From a virus: a stretch of DNA of 53,903 nt. The notes below the pieces were generated by a model that ran no database searches, was not told where the DNA came from, and saw only the letters and a list, made by a program, of their open reading frames with translations. The stretch covers positions 1 through 53,903 of IMG/VR virus record IMGVR_UViG_3300028284_000009. One strand, given 5' to 3'. Positions 1 through 6,320 of this stretch are shown in pieces (the first letter of the stretch is position 1; each line of letters begins with the position of its first letter). A program made the translations under genes and the position numbers.

Positions 1-220
1 TTGCAGCTTGTTTGTAATCTTCAGCTTCAATACTAGCCTTTAGATCTGATTCTAAATCTGTTATAAGATCCTTTGCGCCTGAAGTATTGTAAGTGTATAT
101 AATATTATTGCTTGACAACTGATCCATATCAATTTGAAACTGAGCATCGTATTCTTCTTGCCTTTTAAATATTATATCTGCTATTTTATTAGCTAACTTT
201 TCAATATCTTTGTCTGTCAT
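1..220 (-). CDS. hypothetical protein, 3' end cut by window
   Basis: An open frame runs on the minus strand from an ATG at 220-218 to the window edge, giving 73 residues (MTDKDIEKLANKIADII...). The visible part is hydrophilic and acidic with probable helices. It is not recognised. The ATG follows the stop of the KTSC gene after one base, so the two are translationally linked and probably share the promoter at 463-498. Confidence 0.6.
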   Translation of the reverse strand, partial: MTDKDIEKLANKIADIIFKRQEEYDAQFQIDMDQLSSNNIIYTYNTSGAKDLITDLESDLKASIEAEDYKQAA

Positions 221-221
221 A

Positions 222-443
222 TTAGTATTTTCTGAATTTATACTCACCGATTACGTACTTGTTTATATATCTACCTTTTGATTCAGCTTCGCGTAAGCCG
301 TCGAATACATGCAATGGTACTTCGAAGTAATCATACTCTGATAAGTTCTTAAACTTCAGTGTTAACGTGCTATTGTCCCTGTTGAATTTAGCTTTACTGA
401 TAGCTACTGAATCTACTTTAATTGTTTCTGTTAATGTGCTCAT
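222..443 (-). CDS. KTSC domain protein
   Basis: This 73-aa protein fits the KTSC family (small proteins named for a Lys-Thr-Ser-Cys motif, function unknown). A start near residue 10 (VDSVAISKAKF) is followed by a beta-rich stretch (LTLKF, YDYFEVP) and the typical end, in which LREAESKGRYINKYV matches the family's L..A.S.G.(F/Y)(F/I)N...I pattern. KTSC domains are common as small proteins in phages, sometimes fused to replication enzymes. It is the first gene after promoter-like copy 1, with only 19 nt between the element and the start codon. The family call rests on pattern memory. Confidence 0.65.
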   Translation of the reverse strand: MSTLTETIKVDSVAISKAKFNRDNSTLTLKFKNLSEYDYFEVPLHVFDGLREAESKGRYINKYVIGEYKFRKY

Positions 444-462
444 ATATATATATTTGGTTTAT

Positions 463-498
463 TATATTATCGTTCGCTGAACGTATTATTTTTGTAAA
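463..498 (-). promoter_or_regulatory. early promoter-like element, copy 1
   Basis: Read on the minus strand the shared pattern is TTTACAAA-NN-ATACG, exactly 10 nt, then GATAATATA. This copy ends 19 nt before the KTSC start and overlaps the end of the gene at 486. Its spacer and edges also form a small palindrome (CGTTC-gct-GAACG). Confidence 0.6.
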
Positions 499-701
499 TC
501 CTGGTTTTTAAGCTCTGACTCCTTAGTCCATTTAGCCCATTTCTTTTTAATCCTTCTGTTTTCATTCATGATGACGCTACGATCAAGCATTCTGCTGCAT
601 TCAAAGCCAGTTATGCTGTTTACAAGCCTACCTTTTGACATAAGATCTTGCATTCTACGTCTTTGCATATCTTTGAACTGTTGTAATGTTTGATTTTCCA
701 T
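486..701 (-). CDS. hypothetical basic protein
   Basis: This 71-aa protein is rich in Lys and Arg, with a cluster near residues 13-17 (MQRRRM) and another near 49-57 (RRIKKKWAKW). It has no recognised domain. It is probably a nucleic-acid-binding or host-takeover peptide, but that is inference from charge alone. Its start is one base past the stop of the GP88-like gene, so both are read from the promoter at 1324-1358. Its last codons lie inside promoter-like copy 1. Confidence 0.6.
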   Translation of the reverse strand: MENQTLQQFKDMQRRRMQDLMSKGRLVNSITGFECSRMLDRSVIMNENRRIKKKWAKWTKESELKNQDLQK

Positions 702-702
702 A

Positions 703-1308
703 TTAGTGTATAATTAGTCCTACTTTATTTGTTTTATTAAACCATTTAGTTGCCATAAGGTCGATAGAAGATGCATCAGTATAACCGGCATCATCTAATT
801 CTGCCTTACTAGAGAATATTTTAGTGTGTCTGTGTTGGATTTTGTCTATCATATGCTTTTGTTTACCTGAATCGCTGAATATGATGTCGAAGTTACTAGG
901 CAGAGATGTGTATAGCATCATCTCGACCATGTTAGTATAACTATAAAACTTAACCTCTGGAAATAATAAGGCGATGTCGATCCATTTGTTTAGATATTTT
1001 TTAGAATAATAATCGCCTGAGTCGTGTACCCTTACATAGTCTGGTTTCTTTTTAACTATTTCTGAGTACATTTTATTAACAAAGTCATCTGTCTTAGATA
1101 ATTGATAACGCTTTTCGAACGCTGGTTGTACATTAGACCAGATGTATGCGCCTTTTTTAGCATAACAAAACTTGACACAAGCATCTGCCATAGGGCATGT
1201 TAGTTTGCCTGATGCAGATTTATAAGCTGGTATACCAAAGTTGAATACACGGACACCTAGCGATTTAGATGTCTTTTTTAATTTTGAGTTTTGAGTTAGT
1301 AAATTCAT
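703..1308 (-). CDS. GP88-like protein with cysteine motif
   Basis: This 201-aa protein resembles the phage GP88 family (gene product 88). It shows the family signature of an N-terminal NSKLKK segment, FGIPAYKSASG, then a cysteine cluster CPMADACVKFCYAKKG (C38, C44, C48) followed by GAYIW, and a later YVRVHDSGDYYS segment. The biochemical role is not settled; the Cx5Cx3C arrangement and the HDSGD segment suggest metal or Fe-S binding (inference). It is the first gene downstream of promoter-like copy 2 (15 nt away). The length is usual for the family. The call is from motif memory. Confidence 0.65.
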   Translation of the reverse strand: MNLLTQNSKLKKTSKSLGVRVFNFGIPAYKSASGKLTCPMADACVKFCYAKKGAYIWSNVQPAFEKRYQLSKTDDFVNKMYSEIVKKKPDYVRVHDSGDYYSKKYLNKWIDIALLFPEVKFYSYTNMVEMMLYTSLPSNFDIIFSDSGKQKHMIDKIQHRHTKIFSSKAELDDAGYTDASSIDLMATKWFNKTNKVGLIIH

Positions 1309-1323
1309 GATGTATTATTTTAA

Positions 1324-1358
1324 TATATTATCTTACTTGTGTCGTATTATTTTTGTAA
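1324..1358 (-). promoter_or_regulatory. early promoter-like element, copy 2
   Basis: TTACAAA and GATAATATA blocks with the 10-nt spacer, on the minus strand. It lies 15 nt upstream of the GP88-like gene, the shortest gap of all copies. Confidence 0.6.
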
Positions 1359-1712
1359 CTATTCTTCGTCGTCAATTATATTGAATAAGTATTCAACACT
1401 GTCTGATATAGATTCAGCAAGGTCATCAGCTGCGTCAAACTCAATATTGCTTAACTGTATTCTATTGTCATAATCTATTTCTAACTCATAAGAATAAGAG
1501 TCTGATCTATCAAAATCATAGTTGCTAATTGTTTGAGTAATAGCTTCTCTGATTTCATCTACAGTTTCCTTAGTTATTTTAGGTAGATTAATTTTTTCTA
1601 GTGCGACTTTTGCAAGTGATAGCTCTTTACTCATCTGAGTTGAGTCTTGTTTAGCTTGTGCTAGTAATGTTTCTAATGATTTGATTCTGTTTTCTAATAC
1701 TTGTGCTTCCAT
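1359..1712 (-). CDS. hypothetical acidic coiled-coil protein
   Basis: This 117-aa protein has an N-terminal heptad-like helix (residues 3-42, rich in L, A, K and E), a middle helix, and a strongly acidic second half ending in IIDDEE. There is no family match. An acidic C-terminus plus a coiled coil suits a small oligomeric adaptor or DNA mimic, but nothing in the sequence proves this. It sits three bases after the gene at 1716, in the same minus-strand run. Confidence 0.6.
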   Translation of the reverse strand: MEAQVLENRIKSLETLLAQAKQDSTQMSKELSLAKVALEKINLPKITKETVDEIREAITQTISNYDFDRSDSYSYELEIDYDNRIQLSNIEFDAADDLAESISDSVEYLFNIIDDEE

Positions 1713-1715
1713 AAT

Positions 1716-1946
1716 TTATTCTTTATTTGATTTTTCTATTAATTCTGTTATATATTGCCATACTTGTAATTCAATTCTACTACCTTTGAGCACTAGCTCT
1801 AGTTCTTCAGCACTGATAGGACCAGTATTGTTAGTTTTTATATCGTCTTCTAGCTGCTCAATATCAATCTTTAACATTGTGGATTTGGCAAATGCTTTAT
1901 CGCTAGCTCTGTTTTGTAGTTCGTATCTGTTAATCATCTCTTTCAT
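1716..1946 (-). CDS. hypothetical protein
   Basis: A 76-aa, largely helical and charged protein. The upstream gene's stop lies inside its beginning. Starting at the second Met (1937) would cut the overlap from 17 to 8 nt, so the start is uncertain. No domain is recognised. Confidence 0.5.
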   Translation of the reverse strand: MKEMINRYELQNRASDKAFAKSTMLKIDIEQLEDDIKTNNTGPISAEELELVLKGSRIELQVWQYITELIEKSNKE

Positions 1947-2169
1947 TTAAAATGTTATCGCCATACTTTAGATCCCATACGCTAGTTTTTATTAAATCTA
2001 TGTTTGCGAAAGTGTATATACTACCTATAGTGCTTAGTGATAAGTCATTATAGAAATACTCACTACTTAACGTTACTAATATTTTATCTACACTACTAGA
2101 ATATCTGTCTCTGTTTGATTCTAATTGTAGTTTTACTTCTGGCTTTAATCTTTCTAATAGGTTTTTCAT
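1930..2169 (-). CDS. hypothetical protein
   Basis: A 79-aa protein starting MKNLLERLKPEVKLQLESNR. It is mixed helix and strand, with no known motif. It is the first gene after promoter-like copy 3 and leads a three-gene run (1930, 1716, 1359) with overlapping or abutting ends, which suggests co-translation. Confidence 0.55.
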   Translation of the reverse strand: MKNLLERLKPEVKLQLESNRDRYSSSVDKILVTLSSEYFYNDLSLSTIGSIYTFANIDLIKTSVWDLKYGDNILNERDD

Positions 2170-2193
2170 TGTTTATTTTTTATTTGTTACATA

Positions 2194-2229
2194 TATATTA
2201 TCATATGGTGATCGTATTTTGTTTGTAAA
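2194..2229 (-). promoter_or_regulatory. early promoter-like element, copy 3
   Basis: Same pattern, with an ACAAAC variant of the upstream block. It lies 24 nt before the start at 2169. Confidence 0.55.
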
Positions 2230-2231
2230 GG

Positions 2232-2417
2232 CTAAAAGTCATAACCAAAGTCTTTCATAACTCTTTTTATGTGAATTATATCTTCACATAGCTCTAGTAT
2301 TTCTTCAAAATAGTCGTTATCTGTTATTTCGTCTAATTGTTCTTTTAAATCGTCGTCTTCGAAGGATCTACTTAGGTTTGCTTCGAATTCTTGTAGTTCT
2401 TGATAAAGGTATTTCAT
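2232..2417 (-). CDS. hypothetical acidic protein
   Basis: A 61-aa very acidic protein (many E and D through residues 7-45), probably helical. No family is recognised. It follows the gene at 2423 after five bases and so belongs to its transcript. The excess negative charge could fit a DNA-mimic inhibitor, but that is only a possibility. Confidence 0.55.
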   Translation of the reverse strand: MKYLYQELQEFEANLSRSFEDDDLKEQLDEITDNDYFEEILELCEDIIHIKRVMKDFGYDF

Positions 2418-2422
2418 ATTGT

Positions 2423-2758
2423 TTAGTTTTTAATTGTTGATGGGTTTCTTTTATAAGAAGTTGTATCGTAGTATGCTTGTTTAAAATCCCACATAAGATC
2501 TTGTTCGAACTTTTCAAAAGAATCCTCGCCATATAATTTTCCGTATAATTCTTTGAAGCCTTGGTATCTACAGTATTTACCGTTGATTTCGTATGATAAC
2601 TCGATGTCGTTTATCTCGTGATCGTAATCCTCGTTATTCATGTTGAAGTTAACATAACTCCATACGGTTGCATTTACTTTGAATAAATCTAAGTCTTTAG
2701 TGAATCCAGTGCTTAAACTGTAGCTTTTTTCTTCGAATGTTTTAATCATTTTACTCAT
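2423..2758 (-). CDS. hypothetical protein
   Basis: A 111-aa protein with alternating aromatic and charged residues (YDHEINDIELSYEINGKYC) that suggest beta strands, then a helical tail. It is not recognised. It is the first protein gene after the structured RNA region 2781-3015; both should be transcribed from promoter-like copy 4. Confidence 0.55.
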   Translation of the reverse strand: MSKMIKTFEEKSYSLSTGFTKDLDLFKVNATVWSYVNFNMNNEDYDHEINDIELSYEINGKYCRYQGFKELYGKLYGEDSFEKFEQDLMWDFKQAYYDTTSYKRNPSTIKN

Positions 2759-2780
2759 ATCATTTAATTTAATTAGTTAG

Positions 2781-3015
2781 TAACTAGTGAGGAATCGAAC
2801 CTCATACCCGTCGGTAGCCTGACCTAAAGATCACCTGACCTAGTTCCACTAGCAATTCACTTATGTAATTTAGGTACCATTTGTCGTGGTATCTTTACAG
2901 CATTCGCCCACCTAAATCCTAATTAAGTTACTCGTCTAGTTATAACACCATTCCAGGATCTTCGTCAGCTTAACAATTTATACTACCATTGCCGTACTGA
3001 GCCCCACAAAGTGTT
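2781..3015 (-). ncRNA. structured RNA candidate with tRNA-like T-arm
   Basis: This gene-free stretch in a packed block folds well as minus-strand RNA. A T-arm-like hairpin (stem 2788-2792 with 2800-2804) carries a TTCGATT loop, exactly like a tRNA T-loop. Beside it is TACC-GACG-GGTA (2805-2816). Further on, ATTTAGGT/ACCTAAAT (2868-2875 with 2910-2917) encloses TACCA/TGGTA (2875-2879 with 2887-2891). A perfect 7-bp helix, TAACTAG/CTAGTTA (2936-2942 with 2781-2787), could close the whole 160-nt unit. A 9-nt direct repeat (CCTGACCTA, 2818 and 2834) lies inside. I could not fit a normal D-arm and anticodon arm, so a plain tRNA is unlikely. Promoter-like copy 4 lies just upstream. Confidence 0.45.
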
Positions 3016-3032
3016 TGTTGTGTTGTTACATA

Positions 3033-3066
3033 TATATTATCCTGCTTGTGTCGTATTTTTTTTGTA
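3033..3066 (-). promoter_or_regulatory. early promoter-like element, copy 4
   Basis: Same blocks and 10-nt spacer. It is the only copy whose immediate downstream sequence is not a coding gene but the structured RNA region, with the gene at 2758 beyond it. It overlaps the 3' end of the gene at 3037. Confidence 0.6.
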
Positions 3067-3255
3067 TTTCTTTTGACCTAGATTTAGATCTTGATACATA
3101 CGGCTAACTACACGGTGCATAAGCTCGGTGTGTATAGCAGCAAACTCGTCGCCGTCCTCTATGATATGATCACCATCAAGTTCCCATTCACATACTTCTG
3201 ATAGTTTATCTAACATTGTAACGGATATTCTATTTACTTTTAATTGTGTCTTCAT
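3037..3255 (-). CDS. hypothetical protein
   Basis: A 72-aa protein with no recognised domain. It is acidic in the middle (ELDGDHIIEDGDEF) with a basic end. Its start overlaps the stop of the gene at 3255 by one base, so it is the last gene of the run 4022 to 3037. A GTGTATAGCA decamer (plus-strand 3130-3139) lies in its coding sequence. Confidence 0.55.
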   Translation of the reverse strand: MKTQLKVNRISVTMLDKLSEVCEWELDGDHIIEDGDEFAAIHTELMHRVVSRMYQDLNLGQKKYKKNTTQAG

Positions 3256-3461
3256 TATAATATTCTTTTTAGTTGTTCTTTAATTAATAGTATATCTTCG
3301 TCAGTTACTTCCCCAATCTCGCACATGCTTTCCCGTTCAAATATAATATCGTACATTGCTTCATGAAAATGGTTACCCACTATTTCATCTAAGCGATTAG
3401 CGATGTCTTTAATTTCTTCCCATGTTAACTTCATCTTGTTTTTTTTCTTTAAGTCTTTCAT
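3255..3461 (-). CDS. hypothetical protein
   Basis: A 68-aa protein with a basic N-terminus (MKDLKKKNKMK) followed by helices rich in E, I and L. It is not recognised. It overlaps the upstream gene by four bases (ATGA), which indicates coupled translation. Confidence 0.55.
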   Translation of the reverse strand: MKDLKKKNKMKLTWEEIKDIANRLDEIVGNHFHEAMYDIIFERESMCEIGEVTDEDILLIKEQLKRIL

Positions 3462-3748
3462 ATTAGTTCTAGTTTTTCAATTAATTCTTTTGATTTTTTA
3501 GCTACCATAGCATCGATGTAAGACTTTTTTAATGATTTTAATAAAGCTTCTTTAAACCTGTAGTGATTCATACAAGATGATGAGTGGTGTGAATGACCTA
3601 CTACTTCGTCAGATAGATCGAACCATCCACCACCACCGTACTTGTCTGTTAAAAATTCTAATGATCTTGCAAAGCTAGTTACCACTTGCTCTAGTTCTTC
3701 TTCAGCAGATTTTTTTAGTCTTTTTTCTATTTGATTTAAGTCTTTCAT
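3458..3748 (-). CDS. hypothetical protein with GGGGWFDL motif
   Basis: The ATG at 3748 is preferred over one 72 nt further up, because it falls one base after the upstream stop. The result is 96 aa. Residues 37-60 hold a glycine run with WFDLSDEV and a His/Ser-rich stretch (GHSHHSSSCMNH) that could bind metal. The rest is helical. No family is recognised. Confidence 0.55.
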   Translation of the reverse strand: MKDLNQIEKRLKKSAEEELEQVVTSFARSLEFLTDKYGGGGWFDLSDEVVGHSHHSSSCMNHYRFKEALLKSLKKSYIDAMVAKKSKELIEKLELI

Positions 3749-3749
3749 A

Positions 3750-4022
3750 CTATTGACAGTTTTTTTGGTTAAATGCGTAAAGAAGTTTAATTCTATCGAT
3801 GTGATCTGGCACAAGTTCACGCTTGAAATTTACCCACAATGGATTGTTCTCATTTACATACGGTGTTTTCTTGTTGATTTGATAGAATAAACGCTTTTTG
3901 TGGTACCAGTTTTCACCTTTTGTACTTACTCGTACATAACCTGACTCAGATACTGTACCTGTTCTGCCGTCTGACATTTCGAAGTGTAAACTTCCTTTGC
4001 TTGTGATTTTAATTAGTTTCAT
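3750..4022 (-). CDS. hypothetical small beta-rich protein
   Basis: The start at 4022 (MKLIKITSKG) is chosen because the alternative ATG at 4043 lies inside the promoter-like element, while 4022 follows an A-rich leader typical of this phage. The protein of about 90 aa begins with short strands (SLHFEMSDGRTGTV, YVRVS) and has a basic second half. The first part resembles small DUF-type phage proteins that modify or bind DNA, but I cannot name one. Confidence 0.55.
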   Translation of the reverse strand: MKLIKITSKGSLHFEMSDGRTGTVSESGYVRVSTKGENWYHKKRLFYQINKKTPYVNENNPLWVNFKRELVPDHIDRIKLLYAFNQKNCQ

Positions 4023-4044
4023 ATTATTTATTTTTAGTTTCATA

Positions 4045-4080
4045 TATATTATCTACGAGTGATCGTATTATTTTTGTAAA
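4045..4080 (-). promoter_or_regulatory. early promoter-like element, copy 5
   Basis: A full match to both blocks (TTTACAAA and GATAATATATATG) with a 10-nt spacer. It lies 22 nt before the start at 4022 and overlaps the last codons of the DnaA-like gene. Confidence 0.65.
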
Positions 4081-4454
4081 AAGTAACTCTGCTGAATAAA
4101 CTCTAGTTGCTCTTCGTTAAGATCGCTCCAGTTCACACCGTACTCGATGCTAGCTATAGTGTTTAACGCTTTGATACCGATAGCTCGCCTGCCGGAGTTG
4201 TTAATCTGCTGCTTGATGCTTGTGTATAGCACTTGATCTGTCACTGGAAATACTTTATGTACACCATGAAGAACAGTTGCATAGTTTTTATTTAGCTCGT
4301 TACCGATAGTTTCGAAAGTATCGTTAGTATATTCTCGACACAGCTTATAAAATAAAGCTCGAGCATCTGAGTGATAACGTTTTCTACCTTCAATACTTAA
4401 ATTGAAGCCAACATTGTCTTCTACTATATCTCTTATTTGCTTTATGTTAATCAT
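4068..4454 (-). CDS. DnaA domain-IV-like DNA-binding protein
   Basis: A 128-aa protein whose residues 30-70 match the DnaA C-terminal helix-turn-helix: R32-ALFYKLCREYTNDTFETIG then NKNYATVLHGVHKV. This lines up with the DnaA signature in which an aspartate, a histidine, a serine/threonine and VLHA precede a basic helix. Here the central DHST is replaced by NYAT. There is no AAA+ ATPase domain, so it cannot open DNA as full DnaA does. It could bind an origin, recruit or block host DnaA, or act as a regulator. It is co-transcribed with the gene at 4447 (8-nt overlap). Confidence 0.6.
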   Translation of the reverse strand: MINIKQIRDIVEDNVGFNLSIEGRKRYHSDARALFYKLCREYTNDTFETIGNELNKNYATVLHGVHKVFPVTDQVLYTSIKQQINNSGRRAIGIKALNTIASIEYGVNWSDLNEEQLEFIQQSYFLQK

Positions 4455-4764
4455 TTGCTTGTATTTTAGCTACTAATGTTTGTAAGAACCAGTCACAGCT
4501 TGAGCTGCCGCCAACACTCCATGTTGTTAGTGATTTTTTAGTATATTTCTTATCATAAGTTTTCCAGTCATACACTCTGAATACTTTATCGGTGTATAGT
4601 ACAACCCACTGATACTGTACTTTGCCGTCGCCTGAATTGCTTGGCTTGAAAGTTGGTTTGCCTAATGCTTTTTTTATCTGCTGGTAGGTAAAACCATTTA
4701 ATTCACCTACCTTGTAACCGTTAAGGTTTACGTTATCTAACTCGTCTATGTTTAGTTTTCTCAT
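4447..4764 (-). CDS. conserved marine-phage hypothetical protein
   Basis: A 105-aa protein with the sequence ALGKPTF, then SGDGKVQYQWVVLYTDKVFRVYDWKTYD, then WSVGG. This pattern recurs in many marine phage genomes as a protein of unknown function (from memory). It is predicted to be a small beta fold, soluble and slightly basic. It is followed by the 58-aa gene upstream in the same run. Confidence 0.6.
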   Translation of the reverse strand: MRKLNIDELDNVNLNGYKVGELNGFTYQQIKKALGKPTFKPSNSGDGKVQYQWVVLYTDKVFRVYDWKTYDKKYTKKSLTTWSVGGSSSCDWFLQTLVAKIQAND

Positions 4765-4765
4765 A

Positions 4766-4942
4766 TTATTCCGCTATCCAAGTTAAACCTTTGTAATTGA
4801 ACCATTCTGTTATACCATCTTTGTCTTCGTTCTCGTCGTAGATAAAGCCAAAAGACTTAGGAATTTCACTGATACTATAGCCTCTGTATACTGTGTCTTG
4901 ATATATTAACTTTGTCTTACTTTTAAATTTTAATGCTTGCAT
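4766..4942 (-). CDS. hypothetical 58-aa protein
   Basis: A short open frame begins with ATG at 4942 (MQALKFKSKTKLIYQDTVYRG...), 22 nt after promoter-like copy 6, and ends with TAA at 4766, one base before the next start. Position, promoter and tight packing support it as a real gene. It is rich in aromatic residues near the end (ITEWFNYKGLTWIAE). It is not recognised. Confidence 0.55.
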   Translation of the reverse strand: MQALKFKSKTKLIYQDTVYRGYSISEIPKSFGFIYDENEDKDGITEWFNYKGLTWIAE

Positions 4943-4964
4943 GTTATATATTTTTAATTACATT

Positions 4965-4999
4965 TATATTATCTTGCTCGTGATGTATTATTTTTGTGA
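4965..4999 (-). promoter_or_regulatory. early promoter-like element, copy 6
   Basis: The downstream block GATAATATA is intact; the upstream block is degenerate (ATACA in place of ATACG, TCACAAA in place of TTTACAAA). The spacer is 10 nt. It lies 22 nt before the start at 4942. Confidence 0.5.
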
Positions 5000-5161
5000 T
5001 AGTAACGCTCTTGCTTTGTTCGCTATGTCCCAACACTCATAGTATCTTCTTCTGTTTTCCCTCTCGTCTAACACATCTCGGATACCATCATCTTTAAATT
5101 GTTCCATTAACGCTTCCATACCTAGTATCACTAAGCTTAATTCATTCTTGTCTAGTTTCAT
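4988..5161 (-). CDS. hypothetical helical protein
   Basis: About 57 aa from the ATG at 5161; a start three codons earlier, at 5170, is possible. The protein is mainly helical and charged, with a basic patch (ERENRRRYYE, residues 33-42). No family is recognised. It is the last gene of the run that begins at 5640. Confidence 0.5.
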   Translation of the reverse strand: MKLDKNELSLVILGMEALMEQFKDDGIRDVLDERENRRRYYECWDIANKARALLSQK

Positions 5162-5162
5162 A

Positions 5163-5315
5163 TTATACATTATTAGTTTTATACTCTTTTAACCACCTTG
5201 AAATACCTTTTTGTTGCTCGGTCATTTCAGGTTCTACTACATTCACTCGTGTTACTTGTACATACTTTGTACCATCTGCTTTGGTTTTCACCTCTGATTT
5301 ATACTCTGTACTCAT
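5163..5315 (-). CDS. microprotein, DGTK family, copy A
   Basis: A 50-aa open frame with the core ADGTKYVQVTRVN, then EQQKGISRWLKEYK. It is about 56 % identical over 39 aligned residues to the 43-aa protein at 6813-6944, which shows that both are real genes. The DGTK(Y/C)VQ(V/I)TR(V/I)N hairpin and the KGIxRWLxxYK helix are conserved. It directly follows a membrane peptide gene, as does its paralogue. Function unknown. Confidence 0.6.
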   Translation of the reverse strand: MSTEYKSEVKTKADGTKYVQVTRVNVVEPEMTEQQKGISRWLKEYKTNNV

Positions 5316-5316
5316 A

Positions 5317-5484
5317 TTACTTGATTAATCCGCCTACAGTACTGAATGACTCTGGGTTTTGTAGTAGTTTGGTTACTATTAAACCGACACCGCTTACCGT
5401 TAAGACTGTTAGTGATACCATAACTGCTTTGATAGCTACGCTTGTAATTGTTATTAAAGTTTTGTGGAAAAATTCTCTATTCAT
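5317..5484 (-). CDS. small membrane protein
   Basis: A 55-aa protein with a short basic N-terminus (MNREFFHK), a long hydrophobic helix of about 25-28 residues (about 10-40) and a soluble tail. It sits in the inner membrane by prediction. It precedes the DGTK microprotein by one base; a second membrane peptide precedes the second DGTK copy in the same way. Possible roles are holin-like regulation or exclusion, which cannot be decided from sequence. Confidence 0.55.
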   Translation of the reverse strand: MNREFFHKTLITITSVAIKAVMVSLTVLTVSGVGLIVTKLLQNPESFSTVGGLIK

Positions 5485-5487
5485 AGT

Positions 5488-5640
5488 TTATTTATATTTT
5501 TGTATAAGTTTATTAATTTCGCTTAGGTTTGAGAAGTGATAGTGATATATTACTTCTTTAGTTATTGAGTTTAAGATACTAAAGTCATACATTTTAAGTG
5601 TTGAGCAATAGTAGATTTTAAAGAATACTTTGTTTGACAT
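5488..5640 (-). CDS. hypothetical 50-aa protein
   Basis: The start at 5640 (MSNKVFFKIYYC) is taken because an in-frame start further up would lie beyond the promoter-like element at 5665. The protein is rich in Tyr, Phe and Ile and is probably a small beta hairpin plus helix. It is the first gene of a run of four. Not recognised. Confidence 0.5.
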   Translation of the reverse strand: MSNKVFFKIYYCSTLKMYDFSILNSITKEVIYHYHFSNLSEINKLIQKYK

Positions 5641-5664
5641 GGTGTATTTATTTTTAGTTACATA

Positions 5665-5700
5665 TATATTATCCGTGAGCGGACGTAATTTGTTTGTAAA
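5665..5700 (-). promoter_or_regulatory. early promoter-like element, copy 7
   Basis: TTTACAAA, then a TTACG variant, a 10-nt spacer and GATAATATATATG. It lies 24 nt before the start at 5640 and inside the 3' end of the gene at 5669. Confidence 0.6.
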
Positions 5701-5872
5701 GGTCATTTACTAAATCTTCTTCATTGTCACCGTCTTCTAGTACACAGTCAGTTTCTACGAACGCTTGTATTCTATCATAAAGATCTTCACCTGATACGTA
5801 AGAACTTGTGAATTGAAAGTAGTTTATGGTTTCTTCATTCCATAAATAAGTTTTATTTCTTGTATTACTCAT
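5669..5872 (-). CDS. hypothetical acidic protein
   Basis: A 67-aa protein with an acidic centre (ETDCVLEDGDNEEDLVND, about residues 39-56). There is no known domain. Its last codons overlap promoter-like copy 7. It is the third gene of the run that starts at 6081. Confidence 0.5.
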   Translation of the reverse strand: MSNTRNKTYLWNEETINYFQFTSSYVSGEDLYDRIQAFVETDCVLEDGDNEEDLVNDLYKQITSAHG

Positions 5873-5882
5873 AGTATTTTAT

Positions 5883-5978
5883 TTATTCTTCATCATCAAA
5901 TTCTGCCCACTCTTGGCAATCTCCACATAGTTCGTCGCTTAAAAAGCTTGGCTCGGCGCCACAACAGTTACTCATCAT
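5883..5978 (-). CDS. 31-aa zinc-ribbon-like microprotein
   Basis: The open frame (M)MSNCCGAEPSFLSDEL-CGDC ends in an acidic tail. Paired cysteines (NCCGA and CGDC, 12 residues apart) match a half zinc ribbon seen in many tiny phage proteins (from memory). The start overlaps the 3' end of the next gene by 11 nt. Both ATGs (5978 and 5975) are possible. Confidence 0.5.
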   Translation of the reverse strand: MMSNCCGAEPSFLSDELCGDCQEWAEFDDEE

Positions 5979-6081
5979 AGTTTTCTGGTTTTAGTAGAAA
6001 GAAAATATCATCGGAGACAGTTTGAAAGTACTTATCAAAGCAATCTAGTTCTTCATTGAAGTTATATTCTTTTTTAAGCAT
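5968..6081 (-). CDS. hypothetical 37-aa protein
   Basis: The open frame MLKKEYNFNEELDCFDKYF... ends PENYDE. It lies 55 nt after promoter-like copy 8 and overlaps the zinc-ribbon-like gene. Similar short acidic partners often precede CCGA-type peptides in phages. Supported mainly by position. Confidence 0.4.
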   Translation of the reverse strand: MLKKEYNFNEELDCFDKYFQTVSDDIFFLLKPENYDE

Positions 6082-6136
6082 ACATGTTTATAATACGATT
6101 ACTTTTATAAACATATATATTTATATTAGTTTCATT

Positions 6137-6170
6137 TATATTATCTACGAGTAGACGTATTTCATTTGTA
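6137..6170 (-). promoter_or_regulatory. early promoter-like element, copy 8
   Basis: Both blocks and the 10-nt spacer are present, with a TACAAATGAAATACG variant upstream. It lies 55 nt before the start at 6081, in a 239-nt gap that otherwise holds only the terminator at 6272 and a CTCTAAC/GTTAGAG inverted repeat. Confidence 0.5.
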
Positions 6171-6271
6171 GACAGTGTTTTCACTGACTCTAACACACCG
6201 TAACTTGTTTATATACATAGATATAAGAATACTATATTTTACTCAGTTAGAGGTGTTGTTTTATTTGTGTG

Positions 6272-6304
6272 AAAAAAAAGGAGTAGAGTAGTAACACCAC
6301 TCCT
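6272..6304 (-). terminator. intrinsic terminator
   Basis: On the minus strand, AGGAGT (6304-6299) pairs with ACTCCT (6284-6279) across a 14-nt loop and is followed by a run of eight T (6279-6272). It stands 17 nt past the stop of the gene at 6321, in the right place to end that transcript. Confidence 0.7.
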
Positions 6305-6320
6305 CTTAGTGTCTCAAGAG

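Noticed and set aside
2781-2860. A plain tRNA gene on the minus strand
   Set aside because: The T-arm is perfect, but the space left for D and anticodon arms is 35 nt and no 5-bp anticodon stem with a 7-nt loop can be placed.
2781-3030. tmRNA, group I intron or hammerhead ribozyme
   Set aside because: No tag frame ending in Ala-Ala, no intron core sequences, and a CTGACGA without the matching GAAA part.
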